In this document: piece by piece, positions 24,158 through 36,543 of the stretch
Position numbering within the stretch: the first letter of the stretch is position 1
Layout: each line of letters starts with the position of its first letter
Assembly (NCBI GenBank): GCA_027946555.1
Contig: JAPEVC010000199.1
Coordinates: 1 to 64,000, forward strand
Reading direction: 5' to 3'
Source of the DNA: Gnomoniopsis sp. IMI 355080
Taxonomy: Eukaryota; Ascomycota; Sordariomycetes; Diaporthales; Gnomoniaceae
DNA: 64,000 bases
Notes under the pieces: generated by a model
What the model was told of the DNA's origin: nothing
The model's database searches: none
The model's input: only the letters and a program-made list of their open reading frames with translations
Made by a program: the position numbers and the translations under genes

Positions 24158-27100
24158 TCGCCGGCTTTGGCGACACTGCAACTTTTCCTTTGTGGATTCT
24201 TTCTTTACGGCAAATCGGACAAGAGGCTTTTTTGCCCAATTATTGGTAAACTAGTCGAGGCGGATTTCCAAAAGGCCGTCACGATTACAGGTACATCACG
24301 ACACATCTGAAATCAAACCCGGGTAATAGGGGGCTGGGTTAAGGAAAGGGGCAGTATGTCGATCGGGACTCAATTACAGAATCCGGACAGGACTCTTTCA
24401 GACCAACAATCCACTATACCAAACGACATATCTTGGTCGAACCAAAGGACCGATCTACTTGCGGACATGGCGATATCCGCTGTCAGCGGCTAAATAACCA
24501 CGCCCTGTGTGTGTTCTACCGACCCACCCCGGTGTGGGTGGTTACATCGAAATGAAGCTTGACAGGGCTGGCCACCCGGGAATGCCGGAGCATGACCATC
24601 ATCATCAGGGAGGAGGAAGGAGGGAAGCCACACGACTCGAATGTTTGCAGACTGGTCTGCTCGGACGGACCACGAGAAGTTCGGCACCCCCCAAAAAATC
24701 CGTTCCCCTCCCTCCTTGCTGCTTGAGAACCTGCTCCCTGTCCTTCGTGTATAAAGTTGCCTTTTCTGTTCTTTGGCATGGGGTTATACAAACAATTCCC
24801 CCATTACCGGTCAGGCCGGCCGGTTTGCCTGCCCTATCTTTTAGTCTTATGTGTGCCTGGACCCTTTTTTTTTATTCTATTTCTTTTTCTTGTGGCTGTC
24901 ATTGGTCAGAATTGACCTGGTTCGTGGTTCGATCGGTTTCTGGTTCATTACGGCCGCTGGTTTGCTCGGTCTGGAATGCTTAGGGCGCTTGGAGATACCT
25001 GTTCGCAATTCGGCTGGCGATGAAAGAGAAATGGGCCCCCTGTTCATAGCGAGTTAAGATACCAAAAGAGAACCCACGATATCGCTTCAATTTTTCCCTT
25101 CCAGTTTTGGCTACTACTTTTGATTTGGACGCGCAGCATTTTTTACTGTCCAAATCATTGCATTGTGCTGCGAGCTCTTGTCTCGAAAAGCGACCATTGG
25201 TCTTGTCAGGCTGTCTCTCAGTCATGTTTCGTGCTATACAGTGATCCCGTCCCTCAGCTGAAGGCGTATGGCAACTGACACTAGACTTTATCTACCAGGG
25301 AATCGAAATACGGCGTAGTAGTCCCATGATTCGCGTGGCAACCCAACTCGACCAAATGCGAGCTGTTACCAGACGCAAGTTGGTGTATAACTACATTCGG
25401 TACAATGAGCTAGTGAGTGATGAGTGGAAGTAGTGAGAGCAACAGTCGCCGCTGACAGGCCCCCAAATGCCATCATACCATTTTTCTGTGGTCGTCCAAT
25501 CGGGTGTTTCGGTGATAATTGCATAAGAGTTTAATTCTTACATGACAAGCTGATCAGTCACATTGATTTTTATAAGTAGACTCCCTCCTTTCCCGTTGGG
25601 TTCCTGAAAGAAATTCTGGTAGCGCGTCCAAAAGCCGCAAAGTTTTGTCAAAGTGCGCGCCATAATCAAACCCCCCTCCTTCCCGGGGAGTCCAGTCCTG
25701 ACAGCCAATAACTATATCTTTCAACCCCCCCGGTCAATAACATGGTGGCTAGACTCCCTCCCCTGTGGGGCGGCTGTTGACCTCGTGGGGTTTCTCTTAT
25801 CGATCTACATAGTAGTTTCGGAGATCCTCTCCGGCAAGAGTGGGAGCTGATGTACATACACAACTGGCGGGCAGGTCGCAATTGTGGCTTGAATGTATGG
25901 TTTTGGGCTGACTTGTGATGTTGGAACGGAGGGATGTGGAGGTATCGAAGGATTGATCTACATGTCAGGGCCAGATTTGGTGTTGCTCGGATAGAGTAGG
26001 TATGCAGTTTGATCTGTCGCCACCAAGGAGCCACTGAGTTCGAAGCTCCGATGGTATGATATTGTATGACTTCACCTCGTATATCCTTGCCAGGGGAAAG
26101 GTATCGTGAAGGGTCCCATTCATGAATCTGTATACACAGACTGGGGCTTGTAAAAGAAACCGTCTCAGGTGACCACCTAGGTAGCTGCAGAAAGCAGTGC
26201 TGGACAAGACAGAATGGTACGAAGCAGTACATCTGGGGTCAAATTTAACGACCGTTTAAGGCGTCCACTATCTCACGCGTGGACTGGGCAGCTTCGCAAT
26301 AGTGTCCGAAAGTCGGCCCGGACTTTTGTAATCGCGCTTGAGAGGGTTCTTGCTCCCTCAGGAGGTAAGTCAACTGCCCGAGGCAAAAAGGGGAAAAGAG
26401 GCTCGTCCGGACGAGGTCTGATACGTGTCCCAAATCAACGACGAAGCTTATGAATCGGTGGCTTGGGCGGTGTAACTCAGGGGCGAGGAAGTGTCCCGTC
26501 CGAGCTTTCAGGGTTGAACGCAACCGTTTGCCCCGTGAACAATTGATCGGTGTTTTCCTGGGGCCTTTCTTGCTACTGAATTGCTTTCATGATGGTACAC
26601 TAGTCCCCCGCCCCCAACACTCAACACCTAGCCCGACGTAAACCCGTGGCATCGACGAATAGGGGCCACACGGTGCGGGAGGGACGAACCCTATCTTGTT
26701 TCCAGCAGATAGAGTCGCAGCCATTACACTAGGCCGCAGCGCTATTGTACTTATTCTTCACGGGAAGGATTTCGTTAGCCCCCACCCTGTAGGTGGTACA
26801 GTGGGACAAGGCGAGACAAGCTGCCGTACTTACTCTGCAGAGAGTGGCGGGTTGTATACCCGAGTTGATGTGGCTGGATCAAGTACATGAAGTAGCCCGC
26901 CGTTTTGTACCTACTACTACGTACTACGCAGCAGTAGGTGGAACGAACCCGCATCTTGTGGCCGTTTTAACGTTGTCACACGGACCGCGAAGCTTTAAGG
27001 CGGTAAAAGATCACCCCAATGCACGCGCGTGAGAGAGTACTTTCACAGGACAGGCAAGTAGTCCGTGAAAGCTACTCATGGCTGTCTGAGACTTTAGTCG

Positions 27101-28199
27101 AGAGATCGGAACGTCTAGGGGCGGTGTCTTGTCCTTTGCCAAATTCCGTCACAACGGCTGTGGTTCCGGGTGGGTGTAACGGGAGGTCGCACCGCGCGAT
27201 GCACCCTCAGCAATACATACCCTTGCCCTTTTTGACCAGACGGTACAGTAGTATCCCTCATGCCATGATTCATTGGGGACGTTTGGGTAGTAGCATTGAC
27301 ATGATGCCATCCTGGACCACAGCAAGTACCTCTTTTGCCTTGAAAGTGTCGGCGCAAATAGCGGCTTGAGGCTGCGGTGGTCTCGAGGGAGTTGAGGAGG
27401 AGGTGGAAAGCGGGTCGTTTCTCACCGAAGTTTCGGGCAGTCAGATGCAGCCAGCCGGTCATGGCAAGACCTTGACTGGTCAAAAAATCACCGCACGCGC
27501 CCGGAGCCGAAAAGGTCAGGACCCGAACATGGCGGCTTGGCGGCGGAGGAAGATGGTGCGCTTTCGTAAATCGCGAGGCCGGGTGTGGACCCTCGTGGGG
27601 TTTAGAAAGAACCCACAGCGCGCGCTTCAACAGCTTAGATGCCGTGGTGCCTGCCCTTTTCCCCCTTCCTTGAGGTCGCACGGGGCCGTAGGAGGTAGGT
27701 GAGGGCGACGATACACCAATGAATGGCTCCTTCTGGCCGTAGCGCGTGGGCCATGGCGCTGTAGCCAAGGAGGAGCACCAGGTCCGCGTTCCGTCTGGGT
27801 CTGGTCAGGGACTTGCGTTGTGGACGTTTGCGAAGTCAGAGATCGGAATCCAGTCCGCTCATCAATCTTTGAGATGACCGCGATCTGCAGGAGAGATATT
27901 GCTCTGATCTGATGCTATAGCAGGCCTTGTTGAAGTGGGCTAGGGCGGCAAACTGTGTGGGGAAGATACTTATTTAGCCGGAGGGCTGAACCAGAAAAGA
28001 GCACCTGGGCTCTACTGCAGGAGACACTGTGCATGGTACTGTCAGCAAGCAGCTCGAGTCGATTAGGATTGAGACTCATGCAGATCTGCAAACAAAGCAA
28101 ATGAAGCTGAAGACTTGCCCACCACAGCAAGCTGACACTCGCCTTGAGAAAGGTTGGAAACGAGAAAGACTCACTCGAGAGCCGACCAACCCAATCAGA
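24158..28199. other. Second gene desert, left part
   Basis: The first few hundred bases are presumably 3' UTR of the homeobox gene. A T-rich stretch lies around 24860-24900. The longest open frame is 27115-27768 (-, 217 codons, Pro/Arg-rich); it shows no recognisable domain and the minus-strand bases before it carry no clear gene context. Another frame at 25666-26232 (-, 188 codons) is equally anonymous. TACATAGTA occurs at 25806. No RNA gene was identified. Confidence 0.5.
27115..27768 (-). CDS. Anonymous 217-codon open frame (doubtful gene)
   Basis: This is the longest uninterrupted frame in either desert. The translation is rich in Pro, Arg, Ser and His, with no motif, signal peptide or membrane helix I recognise, and its composition follows the local GC-rich DNA. 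It may be a chance frame or a lineage-specific gene. It is listed because nothing else explains this stretch. Confidence 0.15.
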   Translation of the reverse strand: MATAPWPTRYGQKEPFIGVSSPSPTSYGPVRPQGRGKRAGTTASKLLKRALWVLSKPHEGPHPASRFTKAHHLPPPPSRHVRVLTFSAPGACGDFLTSQGLAMTGWLHLTARNFGEKRPAFHLLLNSLETTAASSRYLRRHFQGKRGTCCGPGWHHVNATTQTSPMNHGMRDTTVPSGQKGQGYVLLRVHRAVRPPVTPTRNHSRCDGIWQRTRHRP

Positions 28200-28204
28200 A
28201 GCTG

Positions 28205-28486
28205 TACTATAGTAGCAATAGAAGCAGTGACGGCAGCAGCATCAACATTAGCTATACGTATCTCTTGCCCTGGGACGAAAATAGGGCAAGAGAATGTCGC
28301 TGTCTCGCCAGCCCAATACTTCCAGGTACCTGTCATAATCCAGTATAGTAACTATACAATGTCGCCGTCCTCGATTCTGTCAAGACCATATAGCAACACC
28401 TATTATAAGGCACGGGAGCATGTCGAAGTTCAAATACGAGATTCAGATTTAGTTACTATAGTAAGGTACTGTACTGTACTATAGTA
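28205..28486. repeat. Cluster of TACTATAGTA palindromes
   Basis: Exact 10-bp palindromes TACTATAGTA lie at 28205-28214, 28454-28463 and 28477-28486. A 15-bp inverted repeat, GTATAGT-A-ACTATAC, lies at 28343-28357. A related inverted repeat, AAGTACTGTACTT, is at 28850-28862. No target-site duplication or terminal inverted repeat pair marking a transposon could be assigned. Confidence 0.7.
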
Positions 28487-31348
28487 TTTGACAAAAAAAG
28501 TGTGCAAGCGTCGTTGTCCTTGTATTATTGTTAGAGGCGGAGCGCACAGACAAGAATCCCGCTCCAGCCCAAAGACTTGGTAAAGCGGCCCGGGAGCACG
28601 GGCCGAAGGGTTTCTTATCTCGCGAATCCAGACCAGCTTCCGAACATCAGGGATAATACTCAAAAGAGACATCACATCACATTACATTTATACGCCGAAC
28701 CTCATCATCATCATAATCAACTGCACCACATCACAGTTTCGGTCTCTTGGGGGGGCTGATGCGCGAGATGAGGACCAAACAATGGGACATCTAATCAAAG
28801 TACACGTCTGAATGCCCCCTCTCCAATGATGTTGTCCTGCCTAAATACGAAGTACTGTACTTACGGCCTGTGCCATTGACGTTTCTGTCGCAACAAGACT
28901 ATTTCTTTGACGCTATCCCTCTCCATGCATGTCATTCTTACTTGCCATGTCGCCTCGGAGCCTTCTCAACCCAAATTTGGCCGAATACAGCAGGCTCTTG
29001 TCCATCTGATGCCTTCTTGGGCTAGCTTGGTTGGGATGGTTCCGCCCACGACAGCACCTTAATCTCCAGCAGAGCCACTTACAAGACTGCCCGATTGCTC
29101 CAGTCTATGCAGGTCTCTGGTCGTCGCTCGTCCTGTCTACTTCCTGTGCGGAGGCTGGGAATATACAGCATGTACCAGACATGGGGACTTGAAGGCTACA
29201 TGGGATCTTGCCCCGCGAAATAGCCTGCTGCACTATACGACCATTCGAAGGAGGCATTGTGCGCCAGGCCGAAACGTTGCCATAAATTTTCCCAAGCTCG
29301 AGAAGAAAACATGCTGCGTTGATTATCAATCTCACATAAAATTGCACCTTCCCTTCGAAAGTTCGTCTCGGAGATAGACATAAAGTCGGCTGATCCGAAT
29401 GTTGCAGTGTCTCTCAACGTTTGCGGCCTCGTCCAACCCTGGCGTGATCTGAAGACACTGGTTGTGTAGGCCGGACCATCAGAAGGTTATTACTGCATTG
29501 CGAGCCGGCCGGCTGCCACAGTATCCTGAGTACTGTTCACAAAACCCATTTGCAGACCTCCTGGTCACTCTGACAGTCTACTACTCTGTAATACGACAAT
29601 GATCAGCGTCTCGGTTGCTCTGTGGACGACATCAGGTCTACACATCCTGAACAAACCTACCATGGGGGATGTTGGAACGGTGCAACCCTGTCTAGAGTTC
29701 CTTGAGTCACTGACTTCCCACCAGCCCACCTACTCCACTCCACCCCATAGTCTTTGCTGCATGACTACTATGTATCTATCTAGGTACCCACCCTTATTGG
29801 GTCCATCAAATCGATGGATCTTGGAGCCGATGTTGGACCAGTCCTGACCGAGGAGGACGAGGTTGCCTCGCAGGACTAGAACGTCTACAATAGGTAACCC
29901 CAAGACAGCCTTTTTCCAGAAACGGCTGTCAGAAGGCGATCAACGCAGATAAAGTTGCAGGTGAAGGCAGCCCATCCATGGTATGTACATATAGTCTCAG
30001 GGGCTAAAGAAGACGCTGGAATTGATACATAGTAGCCTCGCCTGTCATGGGGTCGCGTTCGAGCGAGTCGTGGGCGGTGACCATCAACAAGTGCCCACAA
30101 GAAAAGGATATTACTCGTGCCTCGGTATTGTATCTCCGTCGGGGAACCTCACCTTGGTACAAAATGTGAGCTAGTCTCGGAAGTCCTGGGTACCTCGCAT
30201 CGGAGGAGTCCACCGCGGGTGAGAGCTAAGGACGGCGCTCGCCGGGATCCCCAAGACTGACGCAGTAGCAACAGACTGGTCAGGTAAGCAGCCCAACATG
30301 ATGGGTATAGGCAAGTTCGCTTCTTCAGATTGACTTTGATCTTACAACGCTCAGGGAGGACGCGGCGATCATTTGGTTCTCAGGCTGGCAATTACTTGAG
30401 TCTCGACGTCTTGGGCTTCGGCTCTCTACTTGAACCTCAAAGACGCTGTTACCGCGGGACAACATCTGCTAGCGACCTCTAATATGATATCGGCTTCAAG
30501 AGACACTGTCTTCTGGCCAGTCATTACCTTCGTAGATGAATTCAGCGCAGCGGAGATACCATATTGGCCAGCAAGGACTCGCCGCTTCACTGTTTCCCTG
30601 TAGAAGCTTTGAAAAGGCACGACTCTTCCCCAGCAATGGCAACATATAGAAGATCCATCACTTCGGTGTCTGATCTGAGAGTGAGCTACTCCAGATAGAG
30701 ACAAGCAGATCCGACACCTTGTCGAAACTTCAATCAAGTGTGGTCTTCTGCAAAGCCGCCAGTTACCAAGCAGCATCACTCGCTACTAAGGCTACTTTCA
30801 ATGACCGAACACTGTTCCTGGAGTGACTACGAAGATCTCTAGTCAGGAAGCTTTATGACATACTACAGGTGAGTGGTTGGCTTTGCAACGGCACTAGCCC
30901 CCCAGTGAATAGGTTTCCTCGCAACAAGCCTCCCAAGGGATCCATAAAATCCCTTCAACAATGACCGATAGGCTTTAAGATTTGTTCTCAGGTTGGTGGG
31001 TGCTGCTTGGTCCTTTTTGCTGTGAAATGAGTAGCTGAATGGCCTCGGGAGGGTACATTCCCGTCATTTCTGGGATACTTTGGTCTCATTTCCAAAAGTA
31101 TCTCACCTGACCAAAATGTTCTGGGTCACTATGAAAGCCGAAAGTGAGAGAGGCATAGAATGCGCAATAGTACGTGTTGTGTGGAAGTGTCTACAGCAGC
31201 CTTTGCCACAGACAGCAGGGCGGATCAGCATATTACCTAGGTATGCAACTTCGATCATGACACTGGTGCCTCATTGAATACGAATGATTATACAGTAATA
31301 TCAGCTCGTCTCGGGACTTCGTAAAAACCAAGCTACTCAAGTTCCGCC
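28487..31348. other. Second gene desert, right part
   Basis: Only short open frames without recognisable domains. TACATAGTA words occur at 29766 (minus) and 30026 (plus), and the palindrome TACCTAGGTA at 31234-31243. The last few hundred bases are probably the 3' UTR of the minus-strand dehydrogenase gene. Confidence 0.55.
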
Positions 31349-32410
31349 TCAGTAGTCGTAAAAGCCCTTGCCGCTCTTTTTGCCGAGCCAGCCAGCATCC
31401 ACCATCTTGCCCAACAGCACGCTTGGGCGGTACTTGCTGTCACCCGTCTCCGTATGCAACACATTCATGATAGCCAGGCAAGTGTCCAAGCCTATGAAGT
31501 CAGCCAATTGGAGTGGTCCCATGGGTACATTTGTACCATTCTTCATGATGGCGTCGATTGAGTCCCTGTCACCCACGCCCGTCTCAAGGCAGATCACTGC
31601 CTCATTGATGTAAGGCATCAATATACGGTTTGCCAGGAAGCCAGGTGAATCTGCAGAAACCGAGGGAATCTTTCCCATTGCCTTGCAGAATGCAATAGCA
31701 CGGTCCACGGTCTCCTGGCTCGTTTGGAGGCCACTGATAATCTCGACGCCCTTTTGCACTGGCACCGGGTTCATAAAATGCGTGGACACAACTCGTGAAC
31801 TGGCGGACAAGTCCTTGGGATCCTTGGTCGTTGCAGCGGCGATGCGAGTGATGGAGATGGATGAAGTGTTGGTCGCCAGGATGGCATGTGGTGGGCAGAT
31901 CTGAGCCAGCTTCGAGAAGAGGTCGAATTTGAGAGCTGGGATCTCAGGAACGGCTTCGATAACGAAGTCTACCTCGGACAGTCCATCCATAGAGGTAGTT
32001 GCTGTCAAGTTTGACCGCGCCTTATCGGCCTGTTCCTTGGTGATGCGTTCCTTGGACACATCTTTGGCCAGCAGCTTGTCTGACCGCAATTAGTATGACG
32101 ACTTTGCCCACGAAGTTTAGGACGAAAACACACCTGCAAACGACAGACCCTTGTCCAGCGAGGCCTGGGAAGTATCCACGAGAGTGACGGGCACTTGAGC
32201 TTTCTGTGCGGCTACTAGAGCTATTCCCAATCCCTAAGAAAACATATCAGTCTTTGGACGCTCGGAAAGCTGTCACATGCTTCGGGAACTCACCATCTGC
32301 CCGGCACCAATTACACCCAGCCGCTTGACGGGCGTATCTGCCGAGCTGTAGTATCTTGCTCGAGGCACCAGCCTCTGCACCTGGCGTAACCTAGCAAGTG
32401 AAGCAGCCAT
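31349..32410 (-). CDS. Mitochondrial short-chain L-3-hydroxyacyl-CoA dehydrogenase
   Basis: Exons are 32410-32294, 32233-32134 and 32079-31349, giving 315 aa; the introns are 60 and 54 nt. The family size is about 310. The N-terminus (MAASLARLRQVQRLVPRARYYSS) is Arg-rich and lacks acidic residues until after it, as in a mitochondrial presequence. The Rossmann motif GVIGAGQMGLGIA binds NAD. The catalytic-domain signatures STHFMNPVPVQKGVEII (His-Glu pair) and DSPGFLANRIL are present, and the C-terminus ends GKKSGKGFYDY. It oxidises 3-hydroxyacyl-CoA to 3-ketoacyl-CoA in beta-oxidation or 3-hydroxybutyryl-CoA metabolism. There is no peroxisomal C-terminal tripeptide. It shares a 310-bp divergent promoter with tof1. 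Confidence 0.93.
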
Positions 32411-32720
32411 ATTGATGAGAGGATATAATCGTAAACGCAAGGAGGATTGCGTCGTTGATGGTTGACATGTATTCAATACCCGAGGTACCGCTTACCATCG
32501 GCTGGGGTTGGGATGCCGTCGTCGACAGGGTTAGGGTCAAAGCAGGGATTCCCCTGTTCGCTTTAACTCCCGTCGCGTCTCCAGCAAACGAGACGCGTCT
32601 TGCGGGTTTCCCATTAAAATACACGCCTGGACACTCACCCTGTTCACAACGCTCATAACTCGCTCCACGACGCGATAACTGGTACCCACCAGTGGACAGC
32701 CAATCGCCTCGGGAGTGATC
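32411..32720. promoter_or_regulatory. Divergent promoter HAD / tof1
   Basis: 310 bp between start codons. It holds the 10-bp palindrome AGACGCGTCT at 32591-32600, whose core ACGCGT is the MluI cell-cycle box bound by MBF in yeasts; a near-match, GTCGCGTCT, lies just upstream. This would suit a replication-fork gene such as tof1. Confidence 0.5.
32591..32600. promoter_or_regulatory. Palindromic MluI cell-cycle box (MCB)
   Basis: AGACGCGTCT, a perfect palindrome containing ACGCGT, lies 121 bp upstream of the tof1 start and 181 bp upstream of the dehydrogenase start. MBF binding at such boxes drives G1/S genes in yeasts; use in this organism is inferred. Confidence 0.45.
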
Positions 32721-35700
32721 ATGGAGTCAGCAATAGGTCGAGAAGATGTTGTACATCCAGAAGTTCGGGCGCATATCAACAGTTTGGTGTCTGCTGTAAG
32801 TCGCCATATGGACATGAAGTTATTACGTACGGAGTACTGACTTTGGTGTCTCGAACGATAGCTTGGAGGCTTCAACGACGAGGATGATGGTACCTACTAC
32901 AGGCTAGGAGACGACGCACTTGATGTCCTCCGCGATATCAAGAAATGGATCCGATTCTACGATGAGAAGACCAACCGCATGGACGTCGCCAGATGCCTGG
33001 CAGACGCTAATCTCGTCACCGGCGACTTGATGCATATCCTCGCTCTATGGACAGAGAACTCGACTGACGATAAATACAAATCGCGGATAGCATTGGCGTG
33101 CTACGAGCTTTTGGCTCCTCTGACTTGGCCCATCGAAAAAAACAAGGAGACCATGACCGTCAACCACCACAGACACGTCCCGGTGCTCGAGCTGGCACAA
33201 CTGAAATACAAGCGAGAGATTATCAATTTCGACAAGGCGCGACTACTTCACACCGCTGTCCGTGTTGCACTGCCATCTATGGCCATACCGATCGGAGACA
33301 GGGTGCAGCGAGACGTTGGTATCATCAAATTGATGCTCTATTTCCTGCGGAACATTGCCATGATAGCACCTCCGCCGGGAATCAAGAATGATGGCGATGA
33401 ATCTCAGATTTCCCGCTCAGCCACAATAGATGCTTTCTCGTACCAGGACATATTCTTCACCATCTTGACTCTGGCGTCCAACATGGGCGAGGATTTCAAG
33501 ACGGAAGATGTCATTGTGATGGAGATCATATTTCACATAATCAAGCGTGTCGAAGTCAAGAATTTATTCCTCGATGAGCAAGAGTTGGGAAAGGCTAGAA
33601 CAGCCGAGTTGGCCGCAGCCATGAAAAAGGAAGCGTCCATGCTTCGGTCATATAATCGAAAAGCACCCACAAGACACAGCCGTTTCGGTACAATGCTATG
33701 GGTTCAGAAATCAGACGGAAAAGTAGCTTCGTTGTCTGGCCAGAGTGCACTGGCAGATGTTTCCGCGCGAGAACGGAAAATGGACGAGTCCAAGACCTTC
33801 CGACCCCCCAGACGAGCTGCGAAAGAAGACATGGAACCGAAAGACCTCGGACCACCGATTGTCTTGAATGCGCGAGCCAACAAACAACTCCGCGAATTTG
33901 TGGAGGACTTTTTGGACTCGGGCTTCAACCCACTTTTCCAACAAGTGCGGAAGACTCTTGAGAGAGATGGCGTGGAGATTATGCAACACCACGCCCAACA
34001 ATTCTTCTACACTGTTGCGTGGTTCCTTGAGGCCGAGCGTACCAGGCAAAACAGGAGGGCTAAGAAATCAACATCGGATGATCAAGTCAGCAGCTTCCAG
34101 CTGGTTGCAACAGTGCTGAATCAAGAGACATTCATCCTCGTGAAACGTTATCTCGTGAAATCTTACACAGATGGCGATTGGCGGGAGCTGAATGCTGTCA
34201 TGCGCTGCTTTACGCAGATCCTACTCACCGTCCAGGAGATGTTCACGTCGGAAAACGAAGAGGATCAGGAAATTGCCGAGAACGCACTGAGCCGCATCTT
34301 CTACGAAGAAACTACCCATGACGCCGTGGTCAATATTGTTCGATCATACAAGGACCAGGGGTTCGACTACTTGGATGCCTGCACAGAGCTTGTTCACACT
34401 TACATGCGAGTTCTGGAAGCCTACTCGAAAGAAAACGTGGACATGCAAGTGCGATCCAAGAGAAGGTCGAAGAAGAAGAAAAAGAGGGCACAGCAGACCG
34501 CTGATGTCGAGAATGGAGAGAGCGCGATCCCAAATGACGATGATGACTCTGAGGATGACCAGGCCGCAGCAGAGAAAACTGCACAAGAGCGCAAGTTCGA
34601 CTTCACGAAGTTCGCCAACCGCTTTGTTCCGCAGGGTGTGGTCGATACCTTTGTCAAGTTCACCAAATACTACCGAGACCTTGACGAATCCCAGCTGAAA
34701 AGGGCGCATCGGTATTTCTACCGGCTGGCCTTCAAGCAAGAGATGAGCGTCATGCTTTTCCGTGTTGACATCATTCACTTGCTCTACAATATGATCAAGG
34801 GACCAGAGCCTCTGGATAAAAACTTTGGCATGTACAAGGAGTGGGAAGAGCTTGTAAAGCAGATCATTAGACGCTGTGTGAAGAAGATTGAGGATCGTCC
34901 CGCCTTGATCATCGAGCTCCTGTTCTCCAAGATCAACGCCACAGCCTATTATCTTGAGTACGGTTATGATAAGCAGACTATCAGCACCGCCACACCAAGG
35001 CCTGCTGCAGAGCTGGACTTCAAGCGGATAGACCTGATGCTGGAAGAACAAATAGGTGTCGCTGTTGCCTTGCTGCTGGACAAGAATGAGCAAGAGCATA
35101 TTGATTGGGTGAAAGCCCAGCTGTCCGCCTGCTCCAAGGAGCGGATAGCATGGGAGGCAGCGGAAAAGGCGAAGCTTATGGTTGAGGGACCTGACGGCAT
35201 CATGAGCCTCCCGGATAATTGGGATGCAATGAAGGAGCCCGAACTATATGGTAAGTCGCAGAGCACCGTGAACCACAGGGTCCTAGAGACTAATATGAAC
35301 AGTTCTTCATACTGGCGATGCCGGACGAAAGACCGCCATATTTAGGAACCCCCGTTTGCGCCTCCTCATGAAAGTCGTCGGCTTTGAGCGTATGTCTCAC
35401 GCCCTTGACGAAGAAATCGGCTCTGCGTGGATAATTCCACCACGCCATTCAGCCCAAGACTTGGAAGAGTACACGGATCTGATCAGCAAGGCTGAGTTCA
35501 GTCCTCCGTCTTTTGAGGATGGCGAGACAGCGGACCAACAAGTTCGCCGCAAGACGGCCCCGCGCAGGAAGGTCGTGTACGATGATGACGACGGGGAGGA
35601 TGCCAACGATTTCGTCGACGATGATGTCGACGCTCTCTTCCCAAAGAACCTCCCGAACAAGAAGTTAGTCGGTCCAGATGGTGACAGGCCCACCAAGAAA

Positions 35701-36543
35701 CGCCGAAACCGTCGCAGGAAGGATGGCAGTGGAGATGACGAAGACGAGCTGCCCTCGGAAGAAGAGGAAGAGATCCGCGCCGAGAAGGCCCGTAAGCGCC
35801 GCAAGCGCGACCTCGACAAGCAGCGCAAGATCAAGTCGGCCTTATACATATCTCCCAGCGACGATGAAAGCGACGCAGAGGGCGACGCAGAATTCTTTCG
35901 TCGTGAAGAGGAGATCCGTCAGCGTGTCAAGAAGGCACTCGAGTTTGCGCCAACGGATGTATCGCAGCTTCAGGAGAGCGCGGTGCCGTCGGCGGCGATT
36001 GCGGAGACCATGAAAAGGCTGATGGCGGATAGTGAGGATGAGGGAGCGAATTCTTCAGCGGATGAAAGCTTACTCAAGGGCAAAGGTACTGCTTCGAGGA
36101 AGAGGAAGTCTGACGCAATTCTTGTGGACGACGATGAGGATGAACAGACGAGTCCGCCACCCGCGAAGAAGGCTGCTCCCGCTCCCAAGAAGAGGGGCGG
36201 TTTTCTCGTTGAAAGTAGCGACGAGGAGGATGAGGATATGAATGACGCTGAAGCATCCAGTCCCGATCACATTACCGGCGACGAGGACGACGAAAACGCC
36301 GGGGAAAACTCAGACGGCGACGAGATGCAGACGGATGATACGCCGCTGTCGTCAAATCCCAAGAATGTGGCTCAGGATGAAAATTTGTCGCAGTCGCGTT
36401 CTCCATTGAAGGACAAGGATGTCAATACCACACAGCAAAATGGGCTTGATAGTGATGGGGAGGACAATGATATACCTGTGCTCACCAAAAGGCGGCCACG
36501 GATGAATGTTGGAGTAGTGATGGATGACAGTGATGAGGAGTGA
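32721..36543 (+). CDS. tof1: Topoisomerase 1-associated factor 1 (Tof1/Timeless/Swi1)
   Basis: Exons are 32721-32795, 32862-35250 and 35303-36543, giving 1234 aa; the introns are 66 and 52 nt. The N-terminal Timeless domain spans about residues 15-320, with the family block LGDDALDVLRDIKKWIRFYDEK ahead of MDVARCLADANL. A central helical region has KKKKKRA-type basic and acidic patches near residue 570. The last 300 residues are highly acidic (SDEEDED, DDEDE) with interspersed Lys/Arg. Tof1 joins Csm3 in the fork protection complex, which pauses replisomes and helps activate the S-phase checkpoint (family knowledge). The size fits filamentous-fungal orthologues. It is convergent with the SHG1-domain gene. 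Confidence 0.93.

Noticed and set aside
7134..31348. tRNA, 5S rRNA or U6 genes in the deserts
   Set aside because: I looked for B-box GGTTCGA-type sequences and known RNA starts on both strands and found only isolated partial matches without matching stems. A covariance-model scan would be decisive.
24158..31348. A transposon filling the second desert
   Set aside because: No transposase or reverse transcriptase frame, long terminal repeats or target-site duplications were seen. Short palindromes alone do not establish one.
32840..32890. An apparent one-base frameshift in tof1 after intron 1
   Set aside because: On recounting bases the acceptor AG is at 32860-32861 and the frame is continuous (LGGFNDEDDG). 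The shift was a counting mistake.
34344..35099. A 251-codon minus-strand frame
   Set aside because: Antisense to tof1, with no recognisable protein features.
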